Below, piece after piece: positions 1-10,938 of a stretch of DNA of 64,000 nt. This stretch comes from Sphaerolaimus hirsutus (Eukaryota; Nematoda; Chromadorea; Monhysterida; Sphaerolaimidae). The stretch is from contig OZ038455.1 of the NCBI GenBank assembly GCA_964036195.1, positions 28,818,323 through 28,882,322 of the forward strand, written 5' to 3'. Numbering within the stretch: the stretch's first letter is position 1; the number at the start of each line of letters is the position of its first letter. Under the pieces are notes generated by a model. That model searched no databases and had not been told where the DNA came from. It saw only the letters and a list, made by a program, of their open reading frames with translations. The translations under genes were made by a program, and so were the position numbers.

Positions 1-439
1 CTGCACATTTGAAAGATACAAAAAGCTCACGCTGCCATGCAAAAGTTTGGTGAAATTGTATCCTTGTGATACAATTTGCTGTGTTGATAGCCTATACCAT
101 TAATAAAGGTATAAATTAACCTTGATATGCTTCTTTTGATAGCTCAATCTTAAAATGGCAAGATATTTATGATATATTACTTTTCTGCATCTAAAAGCAT
201 ACATGCTTGGACATGGCGTCCACTTTTTGTTGGCTTTAGCCATTTTTTATTACCGCTTTGTGATTGAATGTGTACAGTTTCAGACACAGATTATTGATGG
301 TTCTTTTCATTTGTTTTATGTTTTTCTCACGGTAAAAATTTCCATGTTTTGATGCTGGTGTGTAATAATAGGCTGTCGTATGTTATGGGGTCCAGTGGGG
401 GTTTGGAAGCGGGGTGGGTAACCCACATCCAATTCACCC
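1..439. other. AT-rich DNA, no gene recognised
   Basis: No convincing exon, RNA gene or complete repeat was seen. The stretch before 440 ends in G-rich sequence like other short dispersed repeats of this window (for example near 23.5 kb and 60.5 kb). Confidence 0.5.
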
Positions 440-1235
440 AGTTATCTATCTAGCAGAGTTGCAAAAACGTATTTACGTTTACCCGAAATACCCGGTTATT
501 CGGGTATTTATACTTACGTTTACATTTACGTTTTCATAAAATACCATTACGTTTTGTTACGTTTTCCTGGCCGAAATACCCGGGTACCAGGGAAAACGTA
601 AAACACGTTGTGAGACCCAATTTTTTTCGCAAAATGTAATTTCCGTCATAAATTTCCGACAACTTTAAAAAATTTGCGCGCCAGCGCACACTTTTCCTCC
701 ACAGAAGCCGTATTTTCAAAATAGGTATATTCAAATTATTCTTTAGTTAGACCCCACCTCCATGCAGAGTATTACGTATTGCTTCCCAAACTCGAATTGT
801 GCCAAATGCTTATTAAAAAAGTAAGCGGATGCTATTATTTAGTGTCTTCCGTGGATTGATTTTGAGCTATTTGTAGATCAAATGTTTAATCAACTTGATG
901 AATCGCCATAGTACAATTTTTTGTGACATAACACTTGGGAAAACGTTGACAGAACGTGAAAAATTGATTGAAAAACCGGTGAAAAAATAGAAGGGTAGCT
1001 TCCAAAAGACGGTGTCTACATAATAGAAAGTCGGTGAAAAATAGAAGGGTGCCCTTCTATTAGATGAAACACAGTAATAATTTTTTTACTTTTACGTTTT
1101 ATTTTACGCTTTCCCAGGTATTTTAAAAATACCTTACGTTTTAGTATTTATACTTTCATTTTCGAAAAAGTTTTTTACGTTTACTTTTACGTTTTCCAAA
1201 AATACCAGTATTTGACCAACTCTGCTATCTAGTTA
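440..1235. repeat. TIR-flanked repeat rich in ACGTTTAC and AATACC words
   Basis: The left end (TCTAGCAGAGTTGCAAAAAC) and the right end (ACCAACTCTGCTATCTAG) are inverted copies. The interior carries many short words of the types TTTACGTTTAC and AAATACCCGG. Similar low-complexity elements with GTGTAAATACAC or TTTACAC words occur near 20.05, 20.93 and 51.45 kb. No coding region is apparent. It is probably a non-autonomous DNA element; the exact ends and target duplication are uncertain. Confidence 0.5.
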
Positions 1236-1701
1236 TCTTTTTTTGCAATTATTTTAGCTACTATGCCCTGGCTGAAATCCTACCCCCAAATCAGGCAGCT
1301 ATCTATCTGGAGTGACTTTTTGTAGAAGTTTCGCCTCAATTTTTGCTAAAAAATCACCTATTTTCAACACTTTTTGCCTATTTTGTCCATCAAAATCTAT
1401 TGTTAAGTGTCCTATAGTTTATTTCCAGCTAGTTTTGGAAATATATGTACCTGTATACCGTATTTCTCCTAACAGAAGTTCTGTTCCTTTCGTCAACTTT
1501 GTTAGCTGCCCTTCTATTGGTGACCACCCTTCTATTTTTTTGACAACTTTTCAGCCAAACTTTTTCAAGTTCTGCCAACGCTTTTCACAGTGTTACGTTT
1601 CACAATATTTATTAAATATTAGCCCTCTCTTATCATCTTTTTACACCACAATTCCACGCCCAAATTCAGTTGAAATCACCCATGTTTGACAAAAGGTAAT
1701 G
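1236..1701. other. AT-rich spacer with short repeat remnants
   Basis: An open stretch at 1312-1689 has no recognisable protein character. The sequence contains CCCTTCTATT words shared with repeats near 1.0, 48.4 and 49.2 kb. I see no supported gene. Confidence 0.4.
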
Positions 1702-1929
1702 TACAGGGTGGGGCAATTTAGACCTACGATCTGGATTTCGAATAACTTGTCACTGGGAGGTCGGATTGACGTGAAATTTTAGGTCAACATTAACAACTAA
1801 ATAGGAAAGGATCCCTGAAAATATGGCTGCGATAGCTCCACTCTAGTTGTTCATGCAAACACAAAAATTTCGCTTTACTGCCACCTTGCTTTACAATTTC
1901 CTTATCGGTAATGCGGATTAGTGGTGCGC

Positions 1930-2367
1930 TGTAGCGGTTGCAGCGGTTGTTTACCTACGCCCAAAGTTGGCACTTTTCCAAATGTTCGATGCCCGCGGAA
2001 AACTTAAGTTTCGACCCAGGAAGAACTCAACGAGGCGACAAGAAAACTTCGACTTAGTCAAACTTACCACTAGGCAACTGGCGCGACTGCATGATTCAAG
2101 TTTAGAAGGTCAAAAAGGTTCCAAGAGCCAGACACAAAGTTTCAAACACTTTCCTTTATTTTCGGCGTGAAGAGTGAAATTTAAAAAAACCACAAGTGTC
2201 TATTTTTTTCACACGGCCCTTTTATATCCGGGCCAAAAACCCTTAACATCAAGGTGAAACTGACGAAAAAGCGACGAAATACCGTAATTCACGTTCAAAT
2301 TTACGAAACTTTACAAGAACCAATATGGCCATGTAAAACAATTCAATCATAATGCGAACACCCCACA
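1930..2367 (-). repeat. 3' LTR of the Gypsy element
   Basis: It is 438 bp long and nearly identical to the copy at 10961-11398. Differences were seen near 2167-2168 and 2329. On the minus strand a TATA box (TATAAAAG) lies around 2226-2219, followed about 60 bp later by an AATAAA polyadenylation signal around 2160-2155. This is the usual U3-R-U5 layout with a short R region. Confidence 0.9.
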
Positions 2368-2368
2368 A

Positions 2369-2390
2369 TCCTCCCCCCCAAAAAAAATGC
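2369..2390 (-). other. Polypurine tract next to the 3' LTR
   Basis: On the minus strand a run of T is followed by GGGGGGGAGGA, which ends one or two bases before the 3' LTR. This is the usual position of the plus-strand primer in LTR retrotransposons. Confidence 0.75.
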
Positions 2391-2711
2391 CCCCAGATGA
2401 AAACCAACTATAAAACACACACTATGAACCATCAAAAACTACAAAAAATGCCAAAATACGTAACATGTTAACATTGAGCACACCTTTGTAAAACTAATCC
2501 ACCGGACGCCAATATATACAGATGACAAAATAAGAATACCAAAAACTTCCCACTATTAAAACTCAAAATTCATCTTATTAGAACCAAAAAAAATAACCGG
2601 AACCGCTCACAACTGTACATAAAATACAAAACTTACGACGAGTTTACTTGACAAAATTAAAAACAACCATCCCTGAGTAGCCATTTTACTGCGCCATAAA
2701 ACGAACACCCT

Positions 2712-4858
2712 CTAAATCTCCTCGGGCAGCAAGTCGTCCAAATCCGGGTCAATCCAATCGGCTGGGTCAGCGGCGGGGGACTGCAACATGGCGTCGACCT
2801 CGGCCGCGGCCTGTTTGAAATTTCTCAAATATAATGGATGTCTCTGCACTACGTCACTTGTCGCCAGCTGCTAACACCCACCTCCTCCATACTCAAATTT
2901 TCCGCCATCGCTTCGATCATCTCGGTGTCGTCGGCGTCGTCGAACAGCATTTGAGAGCCGATGCTGCCGCCACTGCCCGGCGAGCAGGGCAGAGGCGAGC
3001 CAACCTCTCCCGCACAGCTGGACGTCACCGACCGTTCCGACCTGAACGGCTGCACCACGACGACCGGCGGCTTCGGCAACACGGTGGGCTGAGGGTCGCT
3101 CGGCGTGGTCTCCGGGAGGTACGAGGGCAAGGGGGCCAGGTCGGGCCCCGGCGCGGGTGCCTGCACCAACGTCAACAACTTTTCCATTGTACTCCCAATT
3201 CTTACCGTCCGTTTTTTTAAGATCGTCCACAAATCGAGATCACTCACCCTCTGTTTTCCCCACGGCGTGTTGCGGAGCTCCCGCGCCATCAAGCTGATCG
3301 TCGTCGCCGGATCCAACATGTCGTACAGGATACTGGTACCCTGCGTGACCTGCTCCAGCGACATCACCGGCGTGCCCACGTTCTCCTTTTCCTGCGCGAC
3401 ACCATTTTAGACTTTTCCTCAGACTTTTTACCACTCCCTACTCCATCTCAAACCCCGAGTTGAAACATCAAACTTTTCGTGCCACGCTTAATTTTTTCGT
3501 CATCAGTTTTTCGTGACGCACAATTTTCCGCGCAAAACGCGTGACACAAAATTTTTATACAGCATTTCTTTTCTTATGACGCGACTCTACGCAACTCTAC
3601 GCTCCCATCTGGCACCCCTCCCCCCAAAAAAAACGTTTGGACAGCAGAACGCAACCTGTTTTTTCTTAGTGCCCTCACTGACCGCGTGCTTAGCCGGTTT
3701 GCCGTACATGTTCTGGGGGTGTGCCATGTCGGTGCGAAACACCTGTGAAGATTGTTGTGTCATCATTTTCTGTCACTGGTCCATAAGTTCGTACATAATA
3801 GATGTACCTGCGGCACATTTGGATGGGAGGCGGCGTGTGCAGGGCGCGGCTCCTGTCGATAATCGTTTGCCAGCCCGTAGACGGCATCTTCGTTGCGGGC
3901 CCCGTGCTGAAAAATCGGGCAGATGTCTGACTTCCATGGCAGTTCCATTAATTCCGGAGCTGGTTTACCCCAATTGGGTTCCATTACAGCTCGCATCAGA
4001 ATCGTGCCCTACAATCGTATTCTTACTACAATTTTAGTCAAGCAATTAGTAAAAACTATAACATCAAAACAGACGCGCGGCGCCAAGTACAGTGCATGGC
4101 GGTGCCTGCGCCGGTTTGTGTGCCGCAGCGGCGTTCGCTGCGCATAGTCGGGCAAGTTGGCAATGATCGGGCGCGGAGCGTATACCGGCTCGCCAATGAG
4201 CTTGGCGAGCTCGTCGGCCGGCTTGCTGTCCAGGACGAACACTTCGGTCTTGAACCAGTTGCGCGTGAAAAAGACGATGGCGGCGCGGACGGAGCTGTCG
4301 CTCTGGCCGGGGTCGCGCTCGAGCGTCTTGGTGTACGCGATGACGCGGGCGTCGTCTAGCTACATAAAAAATACCACTTCAAAGTAAAACGCCATCTAAG
4401 CACCGTGACCAAACCACCATAGAACGTGCACAGAATGAAAAACAGTTTTCAGCAAGCAAACACAACATTCAAATATTCAAAACGACGCCAAAAGGTCAAA
4501 AAGAACAAATCACTAAAATTCCCAATAGGTGCATAACTAAGTTTACTGAAAGGAAAACACAAAGGAAAAATAACGTAGGAATATCAAATAAAAATAAACG
4601 TACTACTCAAATTCAAAATAAAAGCTTCACCTTCATGAACACTAACATACCAAGCTTCCCTGGCAGTAATCCTGCCCCGTGCGCTCCGCCAGCGCTTCAG
4701 CAATGATGTGTAGGCGCTTTATCGGCTGCTCGAACAGCCGGACTTTGCGCTCGCTGCAGTTCGCCCACCTATGGCCCGGCTGCCGGCAGTAAAAACAGCC
4801 CTCGAAACGCGGCTGGGGCGGCAGGTACGGCGCCCGCTGGCGCGGCGGCGACTCCGGG
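2712..4858 (-). CDS. Unrecognised multi-exon gene inside the retrotransposon, downstream of integrase
   Basis: Read on the minus strand, GC-rich coding blocks alternate with AT-rich gaps that have good splice signals. Inferred exons are 4858-4651, 4359-4075, 4008-3808, 3742-3683, 3391-3248, 3160-2882 and 2810-2712. All inner junctions are phase 0 and the last exon ends in TAG. Donors include GTATGT at 4650, GTACAT at 3807, GTGAGT at 3247 and GTGGGT at 2881. The donor at 4074 (GTCTGT) is weak. The first exon carries a CCHC knuckle (CFYCRQPGHRWANC) and is continuous with the integrase C-terminus; an acceptor at 4860/4859 (TTTATAG) would also let it be used separately. The middle exons match nothing I know. 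The sixth is proline-rich then acidic, and the last ends DPDLDDLLPEEI, like an acidic activation tail. No signal peptide or membrane segment is visible, so it does not look like an envelope. It may be a captured host gene or an accessory regulator. Confidence 0.55.
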
Positions 4859-5484
4859 CTATAAAGTGACACTTTATCAATCGGAATCAACCATGTGCCG
4901 CCATCGGTTTCTACTTGCACTACATTGTTAAATACTTTTGTCACAAAATACGGTCCCCACCAAATTGGCGCCAGTTTTCTCAACGACAAATGCGGTGAAT
5001 CAAAATGCCGTTGCACATAAACTTGACTTCCGGGCACCAATTTTGTGGGTACCGATTTATCCAATATCTTTTCACGCGTCTCTTCGACGCGTGATTCCGC
5101 AGCCCGCCGCAAATCTTCCACTTCTGGCGTCGAACTCCCTATTCATTGTAAAGTAGACCCCACGCGCAGTACTATGTCTGGCAAGTATCCGTGCAACGCT
5201 TGGAACGGTGCCAGCCCTGTTATTCTATTTAAGGCACAATTGTACCGTAAACACGCTTGGGCCATTTCGTCGACCCAATTTCTACGCGTCAACTCGCCTA
5301 TATCATTCACGGAACCGAGATCCATGAATTGCACGCATAAAATTTGTTGCAAAGTTCTATGCGCGCGTTCCGCCATACCGTTCGCACGCGGATTCCTAGG
5401 AAGAGTGAAATGAATCTTATAGCCCAAACGCTTTGCCAGGAGTTGGAACGCGCTTCCTACAAACTCTGCCCCCTGACCACACAC
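4642..5484 (-). pseudogene. pol: Integrase core end and C-terminal module of the Gypsy pol, broken frame
   Basis: The part from 5484 down continues the integrase catalytic core. It includes the region with conserved residues PRNPRANGMAERAHRTL, which holds the catalytic glutamate. A TGA stops the frame at about 5145-5143. The same frame reopens at once and encodes a basic helix and a GPY/F-like module (IWWGPYFVTKVFN, near 4960), which in Gypsy integrases binds DNA or RNA. It then runs into the CCHC exon of the next entry. Relative to the preceding integrase block the frame has shifted near 5500. Either mutation or small assembly errors could explain the breaks. Confidence 0.75.
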
Positions 5485-6172
5485 GACGTGTCGCGGCGGC
5501 CCAGTAGCAATAGATGATCATCCTCAGAAACGTGTCGGCGATGTTCGCGGCCGTGTACTGCGTGACGGGAGTGAAAACGACAAAGTGAGTGCAATAATCT
5601 ACGGCAGTGAGCACAGCAGTGTACCGCCCATATTTTGGCAACATCATCAAATCCACTCCAATTTTTCGAAAGGGAACTTTTTCAATTTCCAACGGTAACG
5701 GAATAAATGGGGGCGACTTTTGAGGTTTTGTTTTTCGACACACGTCACATTGATCTACGTACAATTGTACTTCTTTCGCCATGCCCGGCCACGCAACAAA
5801 AGCGGCCAGTAATCTAAAAGTTCGGTACCTACCTCCGTGCGCCCCGAGGCTGCCGGAATGAGCTTCGGCAATTAAATTTTCACGCATGTGTTGCGGCGCA
5901 AACAGCCGAAACCCCTCAATGCCCCTATACATTACAATTCCCTTTTCCAAACACACTTTAGTGTCAACCTGTTTATCCATTTGTTGGATCAATTCCTGCA
6001 GGTGACTGTCCTTTCCCTGCTCAGCCACCCAATCGATACAGTCGGCGGTTTCGAAATCATCGCGGCACTCGCGCTCTGCGTGAAATTTCGTTGCGTGCGT
6101 TTCACCTAACAACAGTTTTGCCTTTTCAAACACTTCATTATCAGTGTCCGATTCCACCGGCAACCTACTCAA
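5417..6172 (-). pseudogene. pol: Integrase N-terminal zinc domain and core start, Gypsy pol
   Basis: The block carries the HHCC zinc-binding domain (H-x-H spacing around HSGSLGAHGG, then CDVCRKTK) and the start of the catalytic core (KIGVDLMMLP, YTAVLTAVDYCTHF) with its first aspartates. It lies in the -1 frame relative to the RT/RNase H frame. The change falls at an A8 run (about 6197-6204), just before the usual NKxADxLSRLP-type linker between RNase H and integrase. A second frame change near 5500 interrupts the core. The element's integrase is therefore not readable in one frame here. Confidence 0.8.
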
Positions 6173-9100
6173 CCCATCAGCGAATTTGTTATCGACTTTT
6201 TTTTGAATTCGACGCGAACTTTCTGAGTTTTCATATAAATACTCCAGCGGGTTAATTTTGACTTTTCCTTTTTTTCTAATGTCTCCACCAAGGCCCTACA
6301 ATCGGTTCGCACAACGATGTCCATTCCATCTAAAATGTCCGATAAGCGCATTATGCCAAATGACACGGCTAATGCCTCTAGTTGTGGAATCGACCACCCC
6401 GCCATTCCAGAGCCCAATTTTTTACTCACATAAGCCACTGGTTTGTACGCCCCATCGTCCTGGTACTGCGCGCACATGACGCCCAGGCCGTGCTCGCTGG
6501 CGTCCGTCTCCAGGTAGAACGGCCGGTCGTACCTGGGTAGGCACAATATGGGACGTTGGCATAGAGTCGCCTTTAAATAGTCAATACACTGCAGCTCGTG
6601 CTCCGAAAATGTGATCGGGGTTCGGTCTTTTTTGGGCACATTTCCTTTCAAGTACTCATACAGGGGTGCGGTCCAGGTCAACCACTTTTCAACAAATTGA
6701 CTGAAATATTGGATTTGCCCCAACCACATTCTCAGTTCACCTTTCGTTCGCGGCACCGGCTGTTCCATAATCGCGCTAATTTTTGACAACTTTGGGCGGA
6801 TCCCCCCTGGGTGTACCTCAAAACCCAAATAATCCAATTTCGTGCGCCAAAATTTTGATTTTGTTGGATTTACTTTCAAATCGGCCCACCTTAACCTACA
6901 GAACACGTATTCAACGTGTTTCAGATGTTCGTCCCAGCTTGTCGAGCTAATCAAAATGTCGTCCAAATAACAGTGACACCATGGCGCCCGAGGATCCACG
7001 TTAAGCTTAGACACCACTAGGTTCATAAGCCTTTGAAAAGTTGCCGGCGCGTTGCATAATCCAAAACTTAATCGATTACACCTAAACAGCCCCTCACTAC
7101 ACACAAACGACACCAAATCATTTTCCGCACTGGACGCTATTTCGACGTGGTGATAAGCGTCTCTGATGTCAACTGAGCTAAAAATCGATTTCCCCCCCAA
7201 TTCCTGCACTAAATTTGCAATTCGCGGCAGCGCGTACGCCAACTTCACCGTCACTTCATTCAAAAATCGGCTATCAACACACACCCTAGGCCTACCATCC
7301 TCACGGCGCGCTACCACTAAAGGCAAACCCCATGGGCTATCACACTTTTCAATGATGCCCAGCCGTTCCCAGTTTTCAATGGTGTTTTGAATAGTTTCTC
7401 GTCGACTTGGAGACTCATATCGTGCTTTAACCTTTACCGGTATCGCGCCGGGGGTCACCTCAATCTTGTGCTTTATGAGCGGGGTGCACCCAATTTCATC
7501 TTCACTCAACGAGAAAATGTCGTGAAATTTTCCCACTAACGTTTGAAAACGCTCCAAAACGCCCGGCGGTATGTTCTTCCATTCTTCTTTTGGCAACATG
7601 TTCAAAACGTCAGCGGCCCTTCCCGCATCCAACGGCACCTCGAATGTCGGGTTGCCGGGCGCTGGCGCATTGGGCAACACCACCGCGCCGCAGGCCGTCG
7701 TCGTCCACATATCGGTCACGGGCGCCATCTCTGCAAGTTTTTGGCTGCGTTTTATTTCAATATCTTGTGCGGCGTGATTTGTCACCACTACTTGGAACGC
7801 CCATCTAATCGGCAAATCTTCCTCTACTACAGTGCCCATAACTTGTAGCTCTCCGGCATAGGAATTTTTTTCCTCTTTCCCATCACAAAATTTCGGTGAA
7901 CTATCAATAATCCACGTCATTTTTCCCATTTCCTGGCTCGGTTCCAATTTTTCTGCCACTACCGATCGATCGGCACATTTCAGTCCCACTACCTTAGATG
8001 CTCCCGCCGCTACGCAAAACGTTCCGCTACTCACCATTTTATAGCTCTCCGGCATTGTTGAATTCCTCACGGCAGCTTGTACGTACTCAGCCCGCTGAGC
8101 GACGTTTCCGTATGGTAGATCTGCGCGAGGGGGTTTCGTACTGTTCGAATTTGCGGGATCAAAACGCTTTGCGCACGTGCGCGTCCAGTGATAGTCCAAA
8201 ATAAACATCGCAAGCCTATGACAATGTAACGGCGCCAACAAGTCAGTTCCCAGTAAAAATTCCTTTCCAAACCCGGCCCCTGGCTTTCCGTCATTAATTA
8301 CCATGATCGCAGCGGTCACGCGATAAGTTTCTCCGTCTAATGGACTAATATGCTCCATGCGCACCGGGTAAAAAGCAATATCTGAACTTTCAATTTCTCC
8401 CCCCACTGTGTTCAGCTTATTTCCCGCTGACGCCGTTTTGAATTTTTTCATTTCCTCCCGTGAATCCAAACCTACTCGCGCCCACAGTGCCTTTAACAAA
8501 GACAACGGACAAATACTGCAGCTCGATCCGGTGTCGAGCAGTACCGGCACTGTTAACCCAAAAATCAACAAATGAGCTGTCGGAAGGCAACTTGGCAAAC
8601 GGCCAGGAATTTGATCGCCGTCCGGCGTCACGGAATTTACATCTTTTGGCAATTTTGTACCGTTACCAGGGCCCGGCCCTAATCTTACGGCGCTGGCATT
8701 TTCCGAATCGCCCCTTGACACTACTACATCCGGATACCCGACCCTGGGAACCCCCTCAAAAGTGGCCAATTGACTAGCGTAACCTTGTCCCTCCTTAACA
8801 AATGCCCTATTCTCATTCACACCCTGATTATCCAACATTTCTTGCCACAAATCATCATTCTCACCATAACCGACCTGAGTCACCTCACCGCGCTCTGATT
8901 CACCAGTCTTGACCGCGGCGTGCGCTTGTCGGAACTGGGTTGGTTTTCTCTGCGATGCGGCGGGATTATTCAGCATTCCCGGACGCGGGTACCCGTTCGA
9001 CGGCGCACTGGGACCGCCCCCTGGACGTGAATACGATCCTGAGCCGGCGTTTCGTTGCAACATCTCAGGTCGGAACGCATTTCCTTTAGCATTAAACAAA

Positions 9101-9795
9101 CAGTTTGTCGGGTAGTGGTATAAAACCCGGCCCCGATGCTTGGGATCGCGACACAGCGGGTACCCGTTTCGTTCGAGCGGCGTACCTGGCGGCGGCCACG
9201 TGCTCGACGCTCGCACTGGTGTCGGCTGAAAATTTTGACGCGGTAAAAAACGAGAATTTGTCAACGTATTAACATTCCGACTACCCCCCGTACCCGAGCG
9301 TTTTTGCAAAAACTCGTCCCTCATCCTATCCAAAATTCCAATGAGGGAAATCAACGGCTTATTCGAATACCTTAGTTCCTCCCAGATTCGGTCGAGCACA
9401 TGCGGTTCATACACAATCCGTTTATCTAGTGAGTCCAAAATTTTCATTCCGAGCGTTTTTCTTACATCACAATCCGACGCGATTATAGCGTCGGGCATGC
9501 ACTCCCTCAACCTATCGTGGTACTGTAGCACCGTTTCATCGGCACGTTGCCACGAATTATGAAAAGACACACTCTCTCGTGTACGTTCTCTCTGCCCCTC
9601 CACAAATTGGCACAACTGCTCAAAAACAAGGGAGGGCTTATCTTGATCGATATGTCTAATAGATTTCAACAAATCAGCCGCTTTCCCCTTTAATTTTGAC
9701 CCGAACATTAACCTCCAAAAAACAGCTCGCTGACTCGGGTGCACCTGCGATTCGGCCGTGAACGCGTAGTCCTCCCAGGTGTTCAGCTGCGGCAA
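6169..9795 (-). CDS. pol: Gag capsid, protease, reverse transcriptase and RNase H of the Gypsy element
   Basis: About 1,208 codons. The first 170 or so residues resemble a Ty3/Gypsy Gag capsid-like region. Near residues 215-235 comes a Cys/His cluster (CRDPKHRG...HYPTNC) that may stand in for a zinc knuckle. The aspartic protease motif LLDTGSS is at about residue 420. Reverse transcriptase carries FGLCNAPATFQRLMN and the catalytic YLDDI (plus strand 6958-6969, about residue 943). RNase H begins near FYLETDASEHGLG (about residue 1095). Its reading begins in a short overlap with the gag-like ORF, in the -1 frame relative to it, as in elements that use a -1 shift. The first codon of the open stretch is TTG, so translation probably enters by frameshifting, not by its own start. 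It ends at TGA after the A8 run before integrase. Confidence 0.9.
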   Translation of the reverse strand: MPQLNTWEDYAFTAESQVHPSQRAVFWRLMFGSKLKGKAADLLKSIRHIDQDKPSLVFEQLCQFVEGQRERTRESVSFHNSWQRADETVLQYHDRLRECMPDAIIASDCDVRKTLGMKILDSLDKRIVYEPHVLDRIWEELRYSNKPLISLIGILDRMRDEFLQKRSGTGGSRNVNTLTNSRFLPRQNFQPTPVRASSTWPPPGTPLERNGYPLCRDPKHRGRVLYHYPTNCLFNAKGNAFRPEMLQRNAGSGSYSRPGGGPSAPSNGYPRPGMLNNPAASQRKPTQFRQAHAAVKTGESERGEVTQVGYGENDDLWQEMLDNQGVNENRAFVKEGQGYASQLATFEGVPRVGYPDVVVSRGDSENASAVRLGPGPGNGTKLPKDVNSVTPDGDQIPGRLPSCLPTAHLLIFGLTVPVLLDTGSSCSICPLSLLKALWARVGLDSREEMKKFKTASAGNKLNTVGGEIESSDIAFYPVRMEHISPLDGETYRVTAAIMVINDGKPGAGFGKEFLLGTDLLAPLHCHRLAMFILDYHWTRTCAKRFDPANSNSTKPPRADLPYGNVAQRAEYVQAAVRNSTMPESYKMVSSGTFCVAAGASKVVGLKCADRSVVAEKLEPSQEMGKMTWIIDSSPKFCDGKEEKNSYAGELQVMGTVVEEDLPIRWAFQVVVTNHAAQDIEIKRSQKLAEMAPVTDMWTTTACGAVVLPNAPAPGNPTFEVPLDAGRAADVLNMLPKEEWKNIPPGVLERFQTLVGKFHDIFSLSEDEIGCTPLIKHKIEVTPGAIPVKVKARYESPSRRETIQNTIENWERLGIIEKCDSPWGLPLVVARREDGRPRVCVDSRFLNEVTVKLAYALPRIANLVQELGGKSIFSSVDIRDAYHHVEIASSAENDLVSFVCSEGLFRCNRLSFGLCNAPATFQRLMNLVVSKLNVDPRAPWCHCYLDDILISSTSWDEHLKHVEYVFCRLRWADLKVNPTKSKFWRTKLDYLGFEVHPGGIRPKLSKISAIMEQPVPRTKGELRMWLGQIQYFSQFVEKWLTWTAPLYEYLKGNVPKKDRTPITFSEHELQCIDYLKATLCQRPILCLPRYDRPFYLETDASEHGLGVMCAQYQDDGAYKPVAYVSKKLGSGMAGWSIPQLEALAVSFGIMRLSDILDGMDIVVRTDCRALVETLEKKEKSKLTRWSIYMKTQKVRVEFKKKSITNSLMG

Positions 9796-10748
9796 GCCAC
9801 CGGTACGTGGCCGGTATGGCCATCGTACCCGTCCAAACCGTCCAGGAGGCAGTTCATCTGCGTTCGAGTGACGCTGTAATGCATTCCCAATTCTGAGTGA
9901 GTTTTAGCTCCGGACCGTAACTCATTTTCAACCGGCATTTGTTCATAGGACACAAATTCTTGACTTCGGTGCGAATTGGCATCACGCCAATTTTCCGGTC
10001 CGACGGCCGTGGACACCGTCAATACCTTGTCTCCCACTTTATTCGACGATATCTTATCAGAGTTAGCCAAAAACACCTTAGGCGGGGGCGCAGTCGATAC
10101 CAATCCCCCCGAAACCCTGTCGAGCGCTTTTTCAATTTTCCCGATGCGCAGTTCCGATTTTCTTTCCAACCTATCCACCTTTTCCATTACATGTTGCAAA
10201 ATGACACTTAATCGATCCACCGCGTGGGCCAAACCCACCAAATCTCCTTCCGGTTCAGCCAGTAAACCCAAAGATGAACTCCGACGCGAACTCACCGGAG
10301 CTGGCTCGTCCGCACTCGAATCCACCTGCACGGCGGCCACAGGCGGCGACTGCACGCGCGCTATCGGCCGGTCCGACAAAAAATTGACCAACAAATCATG
10401 CCGCTTGAGCGGCGGGCGGCCACTCGCACGATGCTCCTTCTCCTCACACTCAATCAACTTTCGGCGCTGACTCGCCAACAACTGTCGAAAAAAACCCATC
10501 AAATGTTTTACTCCGCTGGCAGTCAAACAGCCATCATTATCTACCAGTCCCCTGCGCACCACATTCTCACGCGAGTCAAACTTCCCCCCAAGCCTAAAGA
10601 ATTGCAGCAAGTTACCAGTTAATACAGTTCCTACGCGCACCGTAGCAAACAAAGCTTCATTAATTGCCAAGCGGCGGCGTAACGCCGCGGCCGTTACTAC
10701 AGGCCGCTCCGGAAGATTCACGGCAGACGCGGCCATTTTTAAAGTCAA
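9783..10748 (-). CDS. gag: Gag N-terminal (matrix-like) ORF of the Gypsy element
   Basis: About 321 codons beginning in the 5' leader of the element. It has a basic, leucine-rich N-terminal half, a serine/proline-rich middle and a predicted coiled coil (AHAVDRLSVILQHVMEKVDR and following residues). No zinc knuckle is present; the capsid part lies in the next, overlapping frame. The two ORFs overlap at 9783-9795. I infer a matrix/oligomerisation role from position only. A small gag ORF that shifts frame within gag itself is unusual, so an old indel is an alternative explanation. Confidence 0.6.
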   Translation of the reverse strand: MTLKMAASAVNLPERPVVTAAALRRRLAINEALFATVRVGTVLTGNLLQFFRLGGKFDSRENVVRRGLVDNDGCLTASGVKHLMGFFRQLLASQRRKLIECEEKEHRASGRPPLKRHDLLVNFLSDRPIARVQSPPVAAVQVDSSADEPAPVSSRRSSSLGLLAEPEGDLVGLAHAVDRLSVILQHVMEKVDRLERKSELRIGKIEKALDRVSGGLVSTAPPPKVFLANSDKISSNKVGDKVLTVSTAVGPENWRDANSHRSQEFVSYEQMPVENELRSGAKTHSELGMHYSVTRTQMNCLLDGLDGYDGHTGHVPVACRS

Positions 10749-10938
10749 AACCGTTTACCGCGTCGCCTTACTCACCATGGAACCCCGTACGGCAGGCGAT
10801 TGAAATGCATGTGACCAATGGACGGTGCCTCAAAGTTCAGCCGCGGATTGACGTTTCGCTGCGACGCGTGTTCGAACAAGCGGCCCGCGCGCGACTCGAT
10901 AAAACCTGCGACGAAATCTATTCACAGCCCGATTTCGT

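Noticed and set aside
3105..3410. Plus-strand gene opposite the retrotransposon exons
   Set aside because: The splice signals, stop position and phase agreement all lie on the minus strand.
2712..4858. Retroviral-type envelope gene
   Set aside because: No signal peptide, membrane anchor or glycoprotein features. A zinc knuckle and an acidic tail argue for a different role.
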